From Brevundimonas sp. UBA7534 (GTDB lineage Bacteria; Pseudomonadota; Alphaproteobacteria; Caulobacterales; Caulobacteraceae), in NCBI RefSeq assembly GCF_002479325.1, contig NZ_DLMO01000093.1, forward strand, positions 8,333-25,860: a DNA stretch of 17,528 nucleotides. The letters are read 5' to 3'. The translations under genes and the position numbers were made by a program. Below, one piece after another: positions 1-7,744 of this stretch. Below the pieces are notes generated by a model. It was not told where the DNA came from. It made no database searches and saw nothing but the letters and a program-made list of their open reading frames with translations. The stretch's first letter is position 1. Every line of letters begins with the position of its first letter.

Positions 1-27
1 GACGAGTTCATCTTGCGGCGCGGCTGA
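1..27 (+). CDS. C-terminal end of an upstream gene (partial)
   Basis: The first eight codons of the window read DEFILRRG and end in TGA, in frame 1, 20 bases before the VWA gene. This looks like the tail of a protein whose body lies outside the window. CoxE-like VWA genes are usually preceded by a MoxR-type AAA+ ATPase, so that is the likely identity, but eight residues cannot show it. Confidence 0.4.
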   Translation, partial: DEFILRRG

Positions 28-47
28 TCGACGTTCACCTTCGCCCC

Positions 48-1226
48 ATGCTCCTTTCCTTCTTCACCGCCCTGCGCGACGCCAAGGTTCCGGTGTCGAT
101 GAAGGAATGGCTCCATCTGATGGAAGCCATGGATCGGGGCGTCGCCGGTCGTCGGGTGGAGGCCTTCTACCATCTGTCGCGCGCCGTCCTCGTCAAGGAC
201 GAGAAGCACTACGACCGCTTCGATCAGGTGTTCGGCAAGGTGTTCAAGGGCGTGGAGTCTCTGGATGCAGGCGAGGACCTGACGACAGACATACCCGAGG
301 AGTGGTTACGGCTCCTGAACGAGAAATATCTCACTGACGAAGAGAAGGCCCAGATCGAGGCGCTTGGCGGCTTCGACAAGCTGATGGAGACGCTGAAACA
401 GCGTCTGGAGGAGCAGAAGGAGCGCCACCAAGGCGGCAACCGCTGGATCGGCACGGGCGGGACCAGCCCCTTTGGCCACGGGGGCTACAACCCCGAGGGC
501 GTGCGGATCGGCGGTCCGGGCCGGCACGGTCGCGCCGTCAAGGTCTGGGAGAAGCGCGAGTTCCGCAATCTGGACGACACCGTCGAACTGGGCACCCGCA
601 ACATCAAGGTCGCCCTGCGCCGTCTGCGCCGCTTCGCGCGCGAGGGCGCGGCGGAGGAACTGGACATTGACGGCACCATCGATGGCACGGCGCGCCAAGG
701 CTGGCTGGACGTGCGCATGCGTCCTGAACGGCGAAACACCATCAAGGTGCTGCTGTTCCTCGACGTGGGCGGTTCGATGGACAGTCACATCAAGCTGGTG
801 GAGGAGTTGTTTTCCGCCGCCCGAGCCGAGTTCAAGAATCTGGAATTCTTCTACTTCCACAACTGCCTCTACGAGGGCGTCTGGAAGGATAATCGTCGCC
901 GGCACGCCGAACGCACGCCCACCTGGGATCTGCTGCACAAATATCCGGGCGACTGGCGGGCCATCTTCGTCGGCGACGCGACCATGAGCCCCTATGAAGT
1001 CACCATGCCGGGCGGTTCGGTCGAGCACTGGAACGAGGAAGCCGGAGCGGTCTGGATGAAGCGCGCCCGCCAGCAGTGGGAGAAGTCCGTCTGGCTCAAC
1101 CCGGTCCAGGAGCGCTACTGGGACTACACCGCGTCGGTCGGCCTGCTGCGCGAGGTGATGGATCAGCGGATGTATCCGCTGACGCTGGACGGGCTGGACC
1201 GAGCGATGCGAGCACTGACCCGCTAG
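48..1226 (+). CDS. CoxE-like VWA domain protein
   Basis: This 392-residue soluble protein belongs to the CoxE-like von Willebrand factor A group, thought to work with MoxR-type AAA+ ATPases in assembling or remodelling protein complexes; its target is unknown. The N-terminal half is helical and charged, with a Gly-rich stretch around residues 130-160 (GGNRWIGTGGTSPFGHGGYN). The VWA fold begins near residue 228 (TIKVLLFLDVGGSMD). The metal-site motif at residues 239-243 is DVGGS instead of the textbook DxSxS, so its first serine is a glycine. A second conserved-looking patch, GDATMSPYE, starts at residue 309. No signal peptide or membrane segment is visible. The ATG at 48 lies 20 bases after the preceding stop with no clear ribosome site, which suits translational coupling. 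The family call is firm, the function is not. Confidence 0.85.
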   Translation: MLLSFFTALRDAKVPVSMKEWLHLMEAMDRGVAGRRVEAFYHLSRAVLVKDEKHYDRFDQVFGKVFKGVESLDAGEDLTTDIPEEWLRLLNEKYLTDEEKAQIEALGGFDKLMETLKQRLEEQKERHQGGNRWIGTGGTSPFGHGGYNPEGVRIGGPGRHGRAVKVWEKREFRNLDDTVELGTRNIKVALRRLRRFAREGAAEELDIDGTIDGTARQGWLDVRMRPERRNTIKVLLFLDVGGSMDSHIKLVEELFSAARAEFKNLEFFYFHNCLYEGVWKDNRRRHAERTPTWDLLHKYPGDWRAIFVGDATMSPYEVTMPGGSVEHWNEEAGAVWMKRARQQWEKSVWLNPVQERYWDYTASVGLLREVMDQRMYPLTLDGLDRAMRALTR

Positions 1227-1290
1227 GCCTGCGACCCGATCGACGAATGACGCACGCCTGAGACGTGATAGGGTCGCGGCCCCAGCCGTC

Positions 1291-1294
1291 GAGG
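1291..1294 (+). promoter_or_regulatory. Ribosome binding site deciding the start at 1301
   Basis: GAGG lies 6 bases before the ATG at 1301. The longer reading from the GTG at 1265 has no comparable site. Confidence 0.5.
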
Positions 1295-1300
1295 TTCTTG

Positions 1301-1807
1301 ATGTTGTTCGCCGCCCTCGCCCACCTGATGCTTCAGTCCCCCGCGTCCGTGCCGGACGCCTTTCGGGAATCCCCCGCTTCCGCCCCGGTGCCCGCGGCCG
1401 AGACGATCGCTTCGAGCGAAGGCGCAACCGTGCCCGAGTGGGCCCTGACCGATCCGTTCGGATATGAACGCGCCCGCTGCAATCCGATGGCTCGTGGCGA
1501 GACGCCGCTTGATGTCTGTCAGAGCCGGGTCCGAAGCGCCTTGGCGGCGTCCTTGGGCGACGACCTGCCCGACGCCCTCAGGCCGCCCGGCATGGCCGGC
1601 GATTGTCAGATGGTCCAGGCGGCCGCCGGCGGTTCGGACTATGGGCTTCAGTGCGGCGACCGGCCGCGCAACGCGACCGCCTCGGCCGCACCGCAAGAGA
1701 TGGATTGTCGTCCTCGTCCCGAGGGAGGCGGCTTCAGCTCCGAATGCCGACCGGTCAACGGGCTGCAATCCAAGGGTCTGAAGCTGCGGCTGTGGGGCGA
1801 CGACTGA
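1301..1807 (+). CDS. Hypothetical exported protein with six cysteines
   Basis: I do not recognise this 168-residue protein. It opens with a short hydrophobic stretch (MLFAALAHLML), then a Pro/Ala/Ser-rich linker to about residue 45, then a compact C-terminal part with six cysteines at residues 60, 73, 102, 118, 136 and 149. Six spaced cysteines behind a secretion-like N-terminus suggest a disulfide-bonded periplasmic protein. The ATG at 1301 is chosen for its GAGG site. A GTG at 1265 would add 12 residues including two arginines (SRPQPSRFL) ahead of the hydrophobic core, making a more conventional signal peptide, so the start is uncertain. The gene follows the VWA gene on the same strand and ends 12 bases before a hairpin that probably terminates both. 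It could be a genus-restricted gene. Confidence 0.7.
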   Translation: MLFAALAHLMLQSPASVPDAFRESPASAPVPAAETIASSEGATVPEWALTDPFGYERARCNPMARGETPLDVCQSRVRSALAASLGDDLPDALRPPGMAGDCQMVQAAAGGSDYGLQCGDRPRNATASAAPQEMDCRPRPEGGGFSSECRPVNGLQSKGLKLRLWGDD

Positions 1808-1819
1808 CGCACGCAACAA

Positions 1820-1846
1820 CGCCGCCCGCTAGGATCGCGGACGGCG
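1820..1846. terminator. Hairpin between convergent genes, probable bidirectional terminator
   Basis: CGCCGCCCGC (1820-1829) pairs with GCGGACGGCG (1837-1846) around a 7-base loop: ten pairs, one of them a wobble or mismatch. It is followed on the plus strand by CTTTGG and on the minus strand by GTTGTTG, so the T-tracts are weak. It sits between the stops of the plus-strand gene ending at 1807 and the minus-strand csbD-like gene ending at 1867. Confidence 0.6.
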
Positions 1847-1866
1847 CTTTGGTCGGTTCGCCAGGA

Positions 1867-2049
1867 TCAGTTGCGGTTGTCGCGCAGGCTGTCCTTGACG
1901 CCGCCGACGGCGTTCTGAACCTTGCCTTCCACCTGGTCGGCGCGCCCCTCGGCCTTCAGCTTCTCGTCGCCGGTCACCTTGCCGGCCGCTTCCTTCATCT
2001 TGCCGCCGATGTTCTTGCCGGCGCCTTCGATACGGTCTTGATCGGGCAT
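1867..2049 (-). CDS. CsbD family stress protein
   Basis: This 60-residue hydrophilic protein has the CsbD signature: an N-terminal MPDQDRIEGAGKNIGGKMKE, then repeated Gly-Lys-x-x-(E/D)-A segments (AAGKVTGDEK, AEGRADQVEGKVQNAVGG). CsbD proteins are small and abundant, and are induced by general stress in several bacteria; their biochemical role is unknown. The length is typical for the family. The ATG is preceded by AGGAGA at a 6-base distance, a strong site that fits high expression. The gene has its own 86-base upstream gap after the Nudix gene and ends just before the shared hairpin, so it may be a single transcription unit. No promoter motif is certain. Confidence 0.9.
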   Translation of the reverse strand: MPDQDRIEGAGKNIGGKMKEAAGKVTGDEKLKAEGRADQVEGKVQNAVGGVKDSLRDNRN

Positions 2050-2055
2050 AAGAAT

Positions 2056-2061
2056 TCTCCT
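2056..2061 (-). promoter_or_regulatory. Strong ribosome binding site of the csbD-like gene
   Basis: The minus strand reads AGGAGA here, 6 bases before the ATG at 2049. It fixes the start of the 60-residue protein. Confidence 0.7.
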
Positions 2062-2135
2062 GTCCTGTTCGGCGTCCTGATGACGCAGAGAGGTACGGGA
2101 ACAACGGGTCGGACCGCGGTGAAGTTCCGTAAGGC

Positions 2136-2579
2136 TCAGCTCGTGCGGCGCATCCAGGCCGCCACCGCCCAGGCATGGGCATCGTGACGCAGACGCGACA
2201 GGGCCACGACCGGTTCCAGCCACGTCAGGGTGTGGTCCGGTTCCTGCTTCGCCTCGGGGTCTTCGGAAACGACCGTGGCGGTCCAGTAGCCGCCGACGTT
2301 GTTGAGCGCCTCGCCCGTGGTCTTGAGGAAATACTGGCCGGCCTCGGCGATGCGTTCTCCCGGATCGACCGTCAGTCCGGTTTCCTCGACGAATTCGCGC
2401 ACCAGAGCCTGAGCCTCGGTCTCGTCGCCATCGACGGCGCCGCCCGGCAGGTCGAAATAGCTCTGCGCGCCACGCTCCACGCGCACGCACGCCAGCAGCC
2501 CCTCGCGCAGCACCAGGCCGAAGGCCGTCGGGCGCAGGCGGTGGTTCAAGGCGGGGTCGGGGCGGCCGAACTGCAGCAT
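2136..2579 (-). CDS. Nudix hydrolase
   Basis: This 147-residue soluble hydrolase should cleave a nucleoside diphosphate linked to another group, using Mg2+ or Mn2+. The Nudix box Gx5Ex7REUxEExGU is complete at residues 47-69: G47, E53, R61-E62, E65-E66 and G68-L69, within DLPGGAVDG and REFVEETGL. The N-terminal strand RPTAFGLVLREGLLACVRV and the late WLEPVVAL strand complete a usual alpha/beta/alpha Nudix sandwich, and the length is normal. The box does not define the substrate. The start lies 23 bases after the stop of the receiver-kinase hybrid on the same strand, so it may ride on the end of that operon. No clear ribosome site supports an independent start. Confidence 0.9.
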   Translation of the reverse strand: MLQFGRPDPALNHRLRPTAFGLVLREGLLACVRVERGAQSYFDLPGGAVDGDETEAQALVREFVEETGLTVDPGERIAEAGQYFLKTTGEALNNVGGYWTATVVSEDPEAKQEPDHTLTWLEPVVALSRLRHDAHAWAVAAWMRRTS

Positions 2580-2602
2580 GATCGAGGAAACGCGCGAGGC
2601 GT

Positions 2603-3643
2603 CTAGAGGTCGAAGGCCAGCCGGGCGCGCACGCCTTTATGGCCGGCGTCGAACTCCACGGCCGAGCGCAGGCCCGACGCCATGGCCGATATGATCTTGC
2701 CGCCCAGGCCCGTGCCCTTGGGCGCGCCGTCGCCCAGGCCCGGTCCGTCGTCCTCGACCGTCAGTATGGCCCGGCTGTCGTCGTCGGCCTTCAGATGCAC
2801 GCGGATCTCCCCGCCCTGTCCCGGCGCATAGGCGTATTTGACCGCATTGGTGACCAGTTCGGTCACGACCACGCCCAACGACACGGCCTGGTCCGTGGTC
2901 ACGCTCATCGGTTCGGCGTCCAGCACCAGGCGCGGCGATCCGGCGTCGGGACCGACCGACTTGGACAGTTCGTCCATCAATCCCTTCAGATATTCGTCCA
3001 TCGCCACTCGGCTCATATCGCCGGAGGTGTAGAGGCGACGGTGCACGTGAGCCACGGCCTCGATCCGGGCCTGGGACTCGCGCAGCGCGTCCTTGGCTCC
3101 CTGATCCGATACATGACGCATCTGCAGCGACATGAAGCTCGACACCAGTTGCAGCGAATTGCCGACGCGGTGGTTGACCTCGCGCAGCATGGCCTCGGCC
3201 CGATCGCGGGCCAGGCGGATTTCCTCCTGCGCGGCCTCGTTCTCGCGTTGCAGACGGCGGCGCAGCAGGGCGTCTTCCAGCGCCGAACGCAGAAGGGAGG
3301 TGAAATCCTCCGACACGTCCTTGATGACGTAATCGGCCGCGCCGGCCCGCAGGGCCGCGACCGCGATCCGGCCCTCCTGCGCGCCCGTCACATAGACCAC
3401 CGGCGGCGGCTCTGGCAGGGCCATGATGTCCGGCAGGATGTCCAGGCCGTCGCGCGCCGGCATGTAGTGATCCAGCGCGCAGACGTCATAGACGCCGGCC
3501 CGCAGCATCTCCAGGCCCGCATCGCCGTCGGACGCACAGGTGACGACGTAGCCGTGCCGCCCCAGCTCCTTCTCGACCAGTCGCGACAGGCCGCGATCGT
3601 CGTCGATGTAGAGCAGGCGAATGGTGCCCGGAATGTTGCTCAC
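2603..3643 (-). CDS. Receiver-HisKA_2 hybrid histidine kinase
   Basis: This is a 346-residue soluble signalling protein with an N-terminal receiver and a C-terminal kinase. The receiver (residues 8-120) has the acidic cluster DDD at 14-16, phospho-acceptor D58 (ALDHYMPARDG), T86 and K109. A charged helical linker leads to a HisKA_2-type dimerisation helix with H158 in REVNHRVGNSLQLV. The ATP-binding domain shows N266 (ELVTNAVKYAY), a G1 box DDGPGLG (298-304) and a G2 box GTGLGG (310-315). No input or membrane segment is present, so its probable input is phosphorylation of its own receiver. Kinases of this class often feed alphaproteobacterial stress responses, but no target is encoded here. 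The GTG start at 3643 overlaps the preceding regulator by 4 bases (GTGA), implying coupled translation. Confidence 0.9.
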   Translation of the reverse strand: MSNIPGTIRLLYIDDDRGLSRLVEKELGRHGYVVTCASDGDAGLEMLRAGVYDVCALDHYMPARDGLDILPDIMALPEPPPVVYVTGAQEGRIAVAALRAGAADYVIKDVSEDFTSLLRSALEDALLRRRLQRENEAAQEEIRLARDRAEAMLREVNHRVGNSLQLVSSFMSLQMRHVSDQGAKDALRESQARIEAVAHVHRRLYTSGDMSRVAMDEYLKGLMDELSKSVGPDAGSPRLVLDAEPMSVTTDQAVSLGVVVTELVTNAVKYAYAPGQGGEIRVHLKADDDSRAILTVEDDGPGLGDGAPKGTGLGGKIISAMASGLRSAVEFDAGHKGVRARLAFDL

Positions 3644-4065
3644 TCGATCTCCGGGGCCTGCATGACCGACAGGAACAGGCCCAGCTGGCGGATCGCGCCG
3701 GCGAAGGACTCATAATCCACCGGCTTGGTGATGTAGACGTTGCAACCCAGATCGTAGCAGCGCTGGATCTCGACCTTGTCGTCCGTGGTTGTCAGCACCA
3801 CGACGGGCGCGCGACGCAACCGCTCGTCGGACTTCACCTTTTCGAGAATGTCAGTTCCCGACATATCCGGCAGGTTGAGATCCAACAGGACCAGCAGCGG
3901 ACCGTTGGCCAGCACCTCGGGACTGAAGAGATAGTCCAACGCCGAACCACCATCGTCGAAATGCTTGATTTCGTTGTTGATGTTCGCGCGGCGAATGTTT
4001 TTTTCGATCAGCTTGGCGTGACCGTGGTCGTCTTCGATCATGACGATTTTTACGGGGTGCGTCAC
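3640..4065 (-). CDS. Single-domain response regulator (Rcp1-like)
   Basis: This 141-residue protein is a receiver with no output domain. The acidic pair E11-D12-D13, phospho-acceptor D62 (LLDLNLPDMSG), the switch Thr in VVVLTTTDD and K114 (ITKPVDYESF) are all present, so it should be phosphorylatable. The layout, with an extended segment NNEIKHFDDGGSALDYLF before the phospho site, is like Rcp1-type regulators paired with phytochrome-like kinases. It lies between a membrane histidine kinase and a receiver-kinase hybrid, with GTGA overlaps on both sides, so it is the natural phosphate carrier or sink of the cassette. It lacks the PhyR sigma-like domain and the FATGUY motif of some stress-response single-domain regulators. 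The start is GTG at 4065. Confidence 0.92.
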   Translation of the reverse strand: MTHPVKIVMIEDDHGHAKLIEKNIRRANINNEIKHFDDGGSALDYLFSPEVLANGPLLVLLDLNLPDMSGTDILEKVKSDERLRRAPVVVLTTTDDKVEIQRCYDLGCNVYITKPVDYESFAGAIRQLGLFLSVMQAPEIE

Positions 4066-5588
4066 AGCGCGGCTCCGGGTTCCGAGACGATCAGTCGTTT
4101 GGGGAATTTCAGGATGAAAGTCGAGCCCTTACCGAGTTCGGACTCCACGTCGATCGTTCCTCCCAACCGGCGAACGCTGTTGCGCACGAACGCCAGCCCC
4201 AGGCCCTCGCCCGTCCGGTCCTGGCGCCCCGACCGACGGAACAGCTCGAAGATGCGCTCATGGTCGCGCGGCGCGATGCCCCGGCCGTTATCGGCGATCC
4301 TGTACACGGCCCAGCCGCCGGCCGCCTCCTGCCCGGACACCACGATCTCGCCCGGTCGGTCGTGGTCCAGGTATTTGACCGCGTTGTCGATCAGGTTGCC
4401 GATGATCTGCTCCATCGACAGCCGGTCGCTTTCCAGCGTGGGTAGGGTTTCCACCACGATCCGCGCGCCCGAGGCGTCCGTCTGGTGGTGGACGCTGTCG
4501 GCGATGTTCTGGGCCATGGCGGTCATGTCCAGGGTCTCCGGCGACAGGTTGCGCCGGCCCTCCCGCGACAGTTTCAGGATGGCGTTGATCAGCCGGTCCA
4601 TCTTCTCGGTCGAGGCGCGGATGAAGCCGATGGCCTCGGGCATGTCTTCGCGCACCGCCATCACCACGTCGGGCTGAACCTCACGGACCTTCTGGGCCTC
4701 GGTGATGGCGTTGTCGATGACCTTGCCCGCCTGCTCCAGCTCCGACGTGTAGCCCATGACGTTGACCAGCGGGGCGCGCAGGTCGTGGCTGACGATATAG
4801 GCGAAGCGCTGGATCTCCTCGTTGGCGCGGATCAGGTCGCCGGTCCGTTCTTCCACGGTCGCCTCCAGTCCGGCGTTCAACTGGTTCAGCTGATCGCGCG
4901 CACCCTGAATCTCGATGACGTATCGCCTCACAAGCCACATCGACAGGCCGGCCAGCACCACCACCAGAAGCGCCGCCAGAATGTTGGCGGCCACTGTCGC
5001 CGCAGCCAGCCTTTCAGAAGCCTCCGTGCGCGCGGCGATCCGCGCGGTCTTCAACTGTTCAAAGTCCACGATGGCCCGACGCAAGTCGTCCATGACCACC
5101 TTGCCCTGGCCCGACCGCACCGCCTGGATGGCCGGACCGATGCGCCCTTCACGCGCCATGCGCAGCGTGGCGGCAAGTTCCGCCTGCTTGGCGGCGGCCA
5201 GTTCTTCAATGCGGCGCACAGAAGGCCACAGCGATGGGTCGTTCATAGCCGCCCGATGCAGACGCGCCACAGCCGGGCCCAGAACCTCTTGCGCCTCCTG
5301 ATAGGGTCGCAGGAACTCGCTCCGCCCTGTCAGCAGGAAGCCGCGCTGCGCGGTCTCGGCGTCCAGGGTGGCGATCAGAACGGTGCGCGCATCGCGGCGC
5401 ATGTCCTGGGCCGTCTCGATCTGATCATTCGTCTCGGCCGTGCGCTGGCTCATGACGAAGGTGGCGACGTTGACGGCCAGCAGCAGGGCGAAGGCCGCCG
5501 CCAGCAACCCCATCACGGATCGCGCCAAGGACGGTGTGCGAAGGAAGTCGCCGATGCGGCCCCAGGTCGAGCGAGGAGAAAGGTCCAT
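4062..5588 (-). CDS. Membrane sensor histidine kinase with CHASE3-like sensor domain
   Basis: This 508-residue inner-membrane kinase has two transmembrane helices (about 23-46 and 198-220) flanking a helical periplasmic domain of about 150 residues. That domain reads like CHASE3, including LDAETAQRGFLLTGRSEFLRPY. A cytoplasmic coiled coil (about 225-260) leads to the H-box with H268 (YIVSHDLRAPLVNVMGY). The second dimerisation helix (IRASTEKMDRLINAILKLSR) ends near residue 341, so the hairpin between the helices is some 20 residues longer than in most HisKA domains. The ATPase domain has N398/N402 (GNLIDNAVKY), G1 ADNGRGI (432-438), an F-box-like IFELF and G2 GEGLGL (460-465). The gene starts 50 bases after flhA on the same strand, with no recognisable ribosome site. 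Its stop overlaps the response regulator start (GTGA). The signal sensed is unknown. Confidence 0.9.
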   Translation of the reverse strand: MDLSPRSTWGRIGDFLRTPSLARSVMGLLAAAFALLLAVNVATFVMSQRTAETNDQIETAQDMRRDARTVLIATLDAETAQRGFLLTGRSEFLRPYQEAQEVLGPAVARLHRAAMNDPSLWPSVRRIEELAAAKQAELAATLRMAREGRIGPAIQAVRSGQGKVVMDDLRRAIVDFEQLKTARIAARTEASERLAAATVAANILAALLVVVLAGLSMWLVRRYVIEIQGARDQLNQLNAGLEATVEERTGDLIRANEEIQRFAYIVSHDLRAPLVNVMGYTSELEQAGKVIDNAITEAQKVREVQPDVVMAVREDMPEAIGFIRASTEKMDRLINAILKLSREGRRNLSPETLDMTAMAQNIADSVHHQTDASGARIVVETLPTLESDRLSMEQIIGNLIDNAVKYLDHDRPGEIVVSGQEAAGGWAVYRIADNGRGIAPRDHERIFELFRRSGRQDRTGEGLGLAFVRNSVRRLGGTIDVESELGKGSTFILKFPKRLIVSEPGAAL

Positions 5589-5638
5589 GGGAACGGAGCT
5601 TTAGCGTCACCGCACGCCCCGTCAAACCGATTGTCGGA

Positions 5639-7744
5639 TCAGACCTGTCCCAGGGTGCGCAGCCGCGCCTTTGGATGGATTTCGTTCTGGCTCATCACCA
5701 CGGTCTGCCCGCGGAAGCGCTCGATGATCGACCGGACGTAGGGACGGGTCTGAGGGCCGGTCAGCAGGACCGCGTTCTCGCCCGACATGGCGATGCGTTC
5801 GAAGGTGTCGCGCACGGCGCGGATGAAGTCCTGCAGTCGGGACGGCGCCATCGCCAGTTGCTTGTCCTCGCCCCCACCCACCAGGCTCTCGGCGAAGGCG
5901 TTCTCCCATTCCGGCGACAGGGTGACGATCGGCACGGCGCCGTCCCCGCCCTGATGCTGCCAGCACAGCTGGCGCGCCAGGCGCGCGCGGACGTGCTCGA
6001 CCAGGGTGGTGACGCTGGTGGTGTGCGGCGCCGCCTCGGCCAGGCCTTCCAGGATCGCCGGCAGGTCGCGGATCGACACCTTCTCGCGCAGCAGCGACTG
6101 CAGCACCCGCTGCAGGGTCGTGACGGTGACCACCGTCGGGATCAATTCCTCGACCAGCTTCTGCTGCTCCGGGCCAAGCTCCTTCAGCAGCTTCTGCACC
6201 TCGCCGTATGACAGCAGCTCGGCCATGTTCTCCTTCAGGATTTCCGTCAGGTGCGTGGTCAGCACCGTGGCCGGATCGACGATGGTGTAGCCGCGGAAGG
6301 TCGCCTCCTCGCGCAGGCCCTCCTCGATCCAGGTCGCCGGCAGGCCGAAGGCCGGCTCCTTCATGTGCTCGCCGGGCAGTTCGACCTGGCGCCCCGCCGG
6401 GTCCATCGCCATCAGGTGGCCCAGCCGCACCTCCCCGGCCCCCGCGTCCATCTCCTTGATGCGGATGGCGTAGCCCTGGGTCGGCAGGCGCATATTGTCC
6501 AGGATGCGCACCTGCGGCATCACGAAGCCGTACTCCTGCGCCAGCGACCGGCGCAGAGCCTTGATCTGGTCGGTCAGGCGCCGCCCTTCCAGATCGTTGA
6601 TCAGGGCCAGCAGCGAATAGCCCAGCTCGATCTTGACCTCGTCGATGGTCAGGATGTTGCTGATGGGCTCCTCGACCTCGGGCTGCGGCTTGGCGGCCTC
6701 GATCTCTTCGGCCGTCGGCTGCGGCTTCAGCCGCTCGCGGCCGAGGCGCCAGGCCATGAAGCCCGACCCGATGGCCAGCGCGGCGAAGGGGATCAGCGGC
6801 ATTCCGGGAATCAGGCCGATCAGGCCGGCCGCGCCGGACACCACGCCCAGCGACACCGGATTGGTCGCCAGCTGCGTCACCAGGGCCTTGTCCGCCGTGC
6901 CCTCCACCCCCGCCTTGGACACCAGGAAGCCCGCGGCGATCGAGATGATGATGGCCGGCACCTGCGTCACCAGGCCGTCGCCGATGGTCAGCTGGACATA
7001 GGTGTTGGCCGCGTCCATCGCCGGCATTCCGTGCTGCAGCGTCCCGATCAGAATGCCGCCGATGGCGTTGATGAAGGTGATGATCAGGCCGGCCACGGCG
7101 TCGCCGCGCACGAATTTGGAGGCGCCGTCCATGGCGCCGAAGAAGGTCGATTCCTGCTCCAGCTCCTTGCGGCGCAGCTTGGCCTGGTCCTCGGTGATCA
7201 GGCCCGAGGACAGGTCGGCGTCGATGGCCATCTGCTTGCCCGGCATGGAGTCCAGGGTGAAGCGCGCCGAGACCTCGGCGATGCGGGTCGAACCCTTGGT
7301 GATGACCACGAAGTTCACCACCAGGATGATCGCGAAGATGATCACGCCGATGATGAAGTTGCCGCCCATCATCAGCTGGCCGAAGGCGTTGATGACCTGA
7401 CCGGCGGCGGCGTGCCCCTCCTGCCCGTGCGTCAGGATCAACCGCGTCGAGGCCAGGTTCAGACCCAGCCGGAACAGGGTCGACACCAGAAGCACGGTCG
7501 GGAAGATGGCGAAGTCGAGCGGCCGCTTCATCATCACGGCCGTCATCAGGATCAGCACGCTGGACACCAGCGAGATCGCCAGCAGCAGGTCCAGCAGCAT
7601 CTTCGGGATCGGCAGGATCAGCAGCATGATGACGCCGATCACGCCGACCGCCATCAGCACCTCGCCGCGGTTCAGCCAGCCCAGCACGTCGCGCCCCGTG
7701 GGGCGCGCCATCCCGTCCTTCATCAAGACCGGCGCGTCAGCCAC
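5639..7744 (-). CDS. flhA: Flagellar type III export gate protein FlhA
   Basis: FlhA is the large inner-membrane subunit of the flagellar export apparatus; its cytoplasmic part docks chaperone-substrate complexes. The 701 residues match the family length. The N-terminal half carries the expected series of about eight membrane helices starting near residue 28, with the family signature RLGLNLASTRLIL at 92-104, the FHIPEP loop STRIAEVSARFTLDSMPGKQ at 152-171, and FVRGD at 211-215, where D215 corresponds to the export-linked Asp208 of Salmonella. Residues from about 350 form the cytoplasmic export domain. The start is a GTG overlapping the beta-lactamase stop by 8 bases, with GGAGG 9 bases upstream; ATGs at 7723 and 7711 are alternatives. 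The gene continues the fliF operon on the same strand, interrupted by bla. Confidence 0.97.
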   Translation of the reverse strand: MADAPVLMKDGMARPTGRDVLGWLNRGEVLMAVGVIGVIMLLILPIPKMLLDLLLAISLVSSVLILMTAVMMKRPLDFAIFPTVLLVSTLFRLGLNLASTRLILTHGQEGHAAAGQVINAFGQLMMGGNFIIGVIIFAIILVVNFVVITKGSTRIAEVSARFTLDSMPGKQMAIDADLSSGLITEDQAKLRRKELEQESTFFGAMDGASKFVRGDAVAGLIITFINAIGGILIGTLQHGMPAMDAANTYVQLTIGDGLVTQVPAIIISIAAGFLVSKAGVEGTADKALVTQLATNPVSLGVVSGAAGLIGLIPGMPLIPFAALAIGSGFMAWRLGRERLKPQPTAEEIEAAKPQPEVEEPISNILTIDEVKIELGYSLLALINDLEGRRLTDQIKALRRSLAQEYGFVMPQVRILDNMRLPTQGYAIRIKEMDAGAGEVRLGHLMAMDPAGRQVELPGEHMKEPAFGLPATWIEEGLREEATFRGYTIVDPATVLTTHLTEILKENMAELLSYGEVQKLLKELGPEQQKLVEELIPTVVTVTTLQRVLQSLLREKVSIRDLPAILEGLAEAAPHTTSVTTLVEHVRARLARQLCWQHQGGDGAVPIVTLSPEWENAFAESLVGGGEDKQLAMAPSRLQDFIRAVRDTFERIAMSGENAVLLTGPQTRPYVRSIIERFRGQTVVMSQNEIHPKARLRTLGQV

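Noticed and set aside
3640..4065. PhyR or FATGUY-type general stress regulator
   Set aside because: There is no sigma-like domain as in PhyR, and the switch region reads VVVLTTTDD instead of the FATGUY motif, so it is called only a single-domain Rcp1-like regulator.
5627..5637. Possible terminator hairpin after flhA
   Set aside because: CCGA-TTG-TCGG gives only a four-pair stem followed by three Ts on the minus strand, too weak to call. Read-through from flhA into the kinase cassette remains open.
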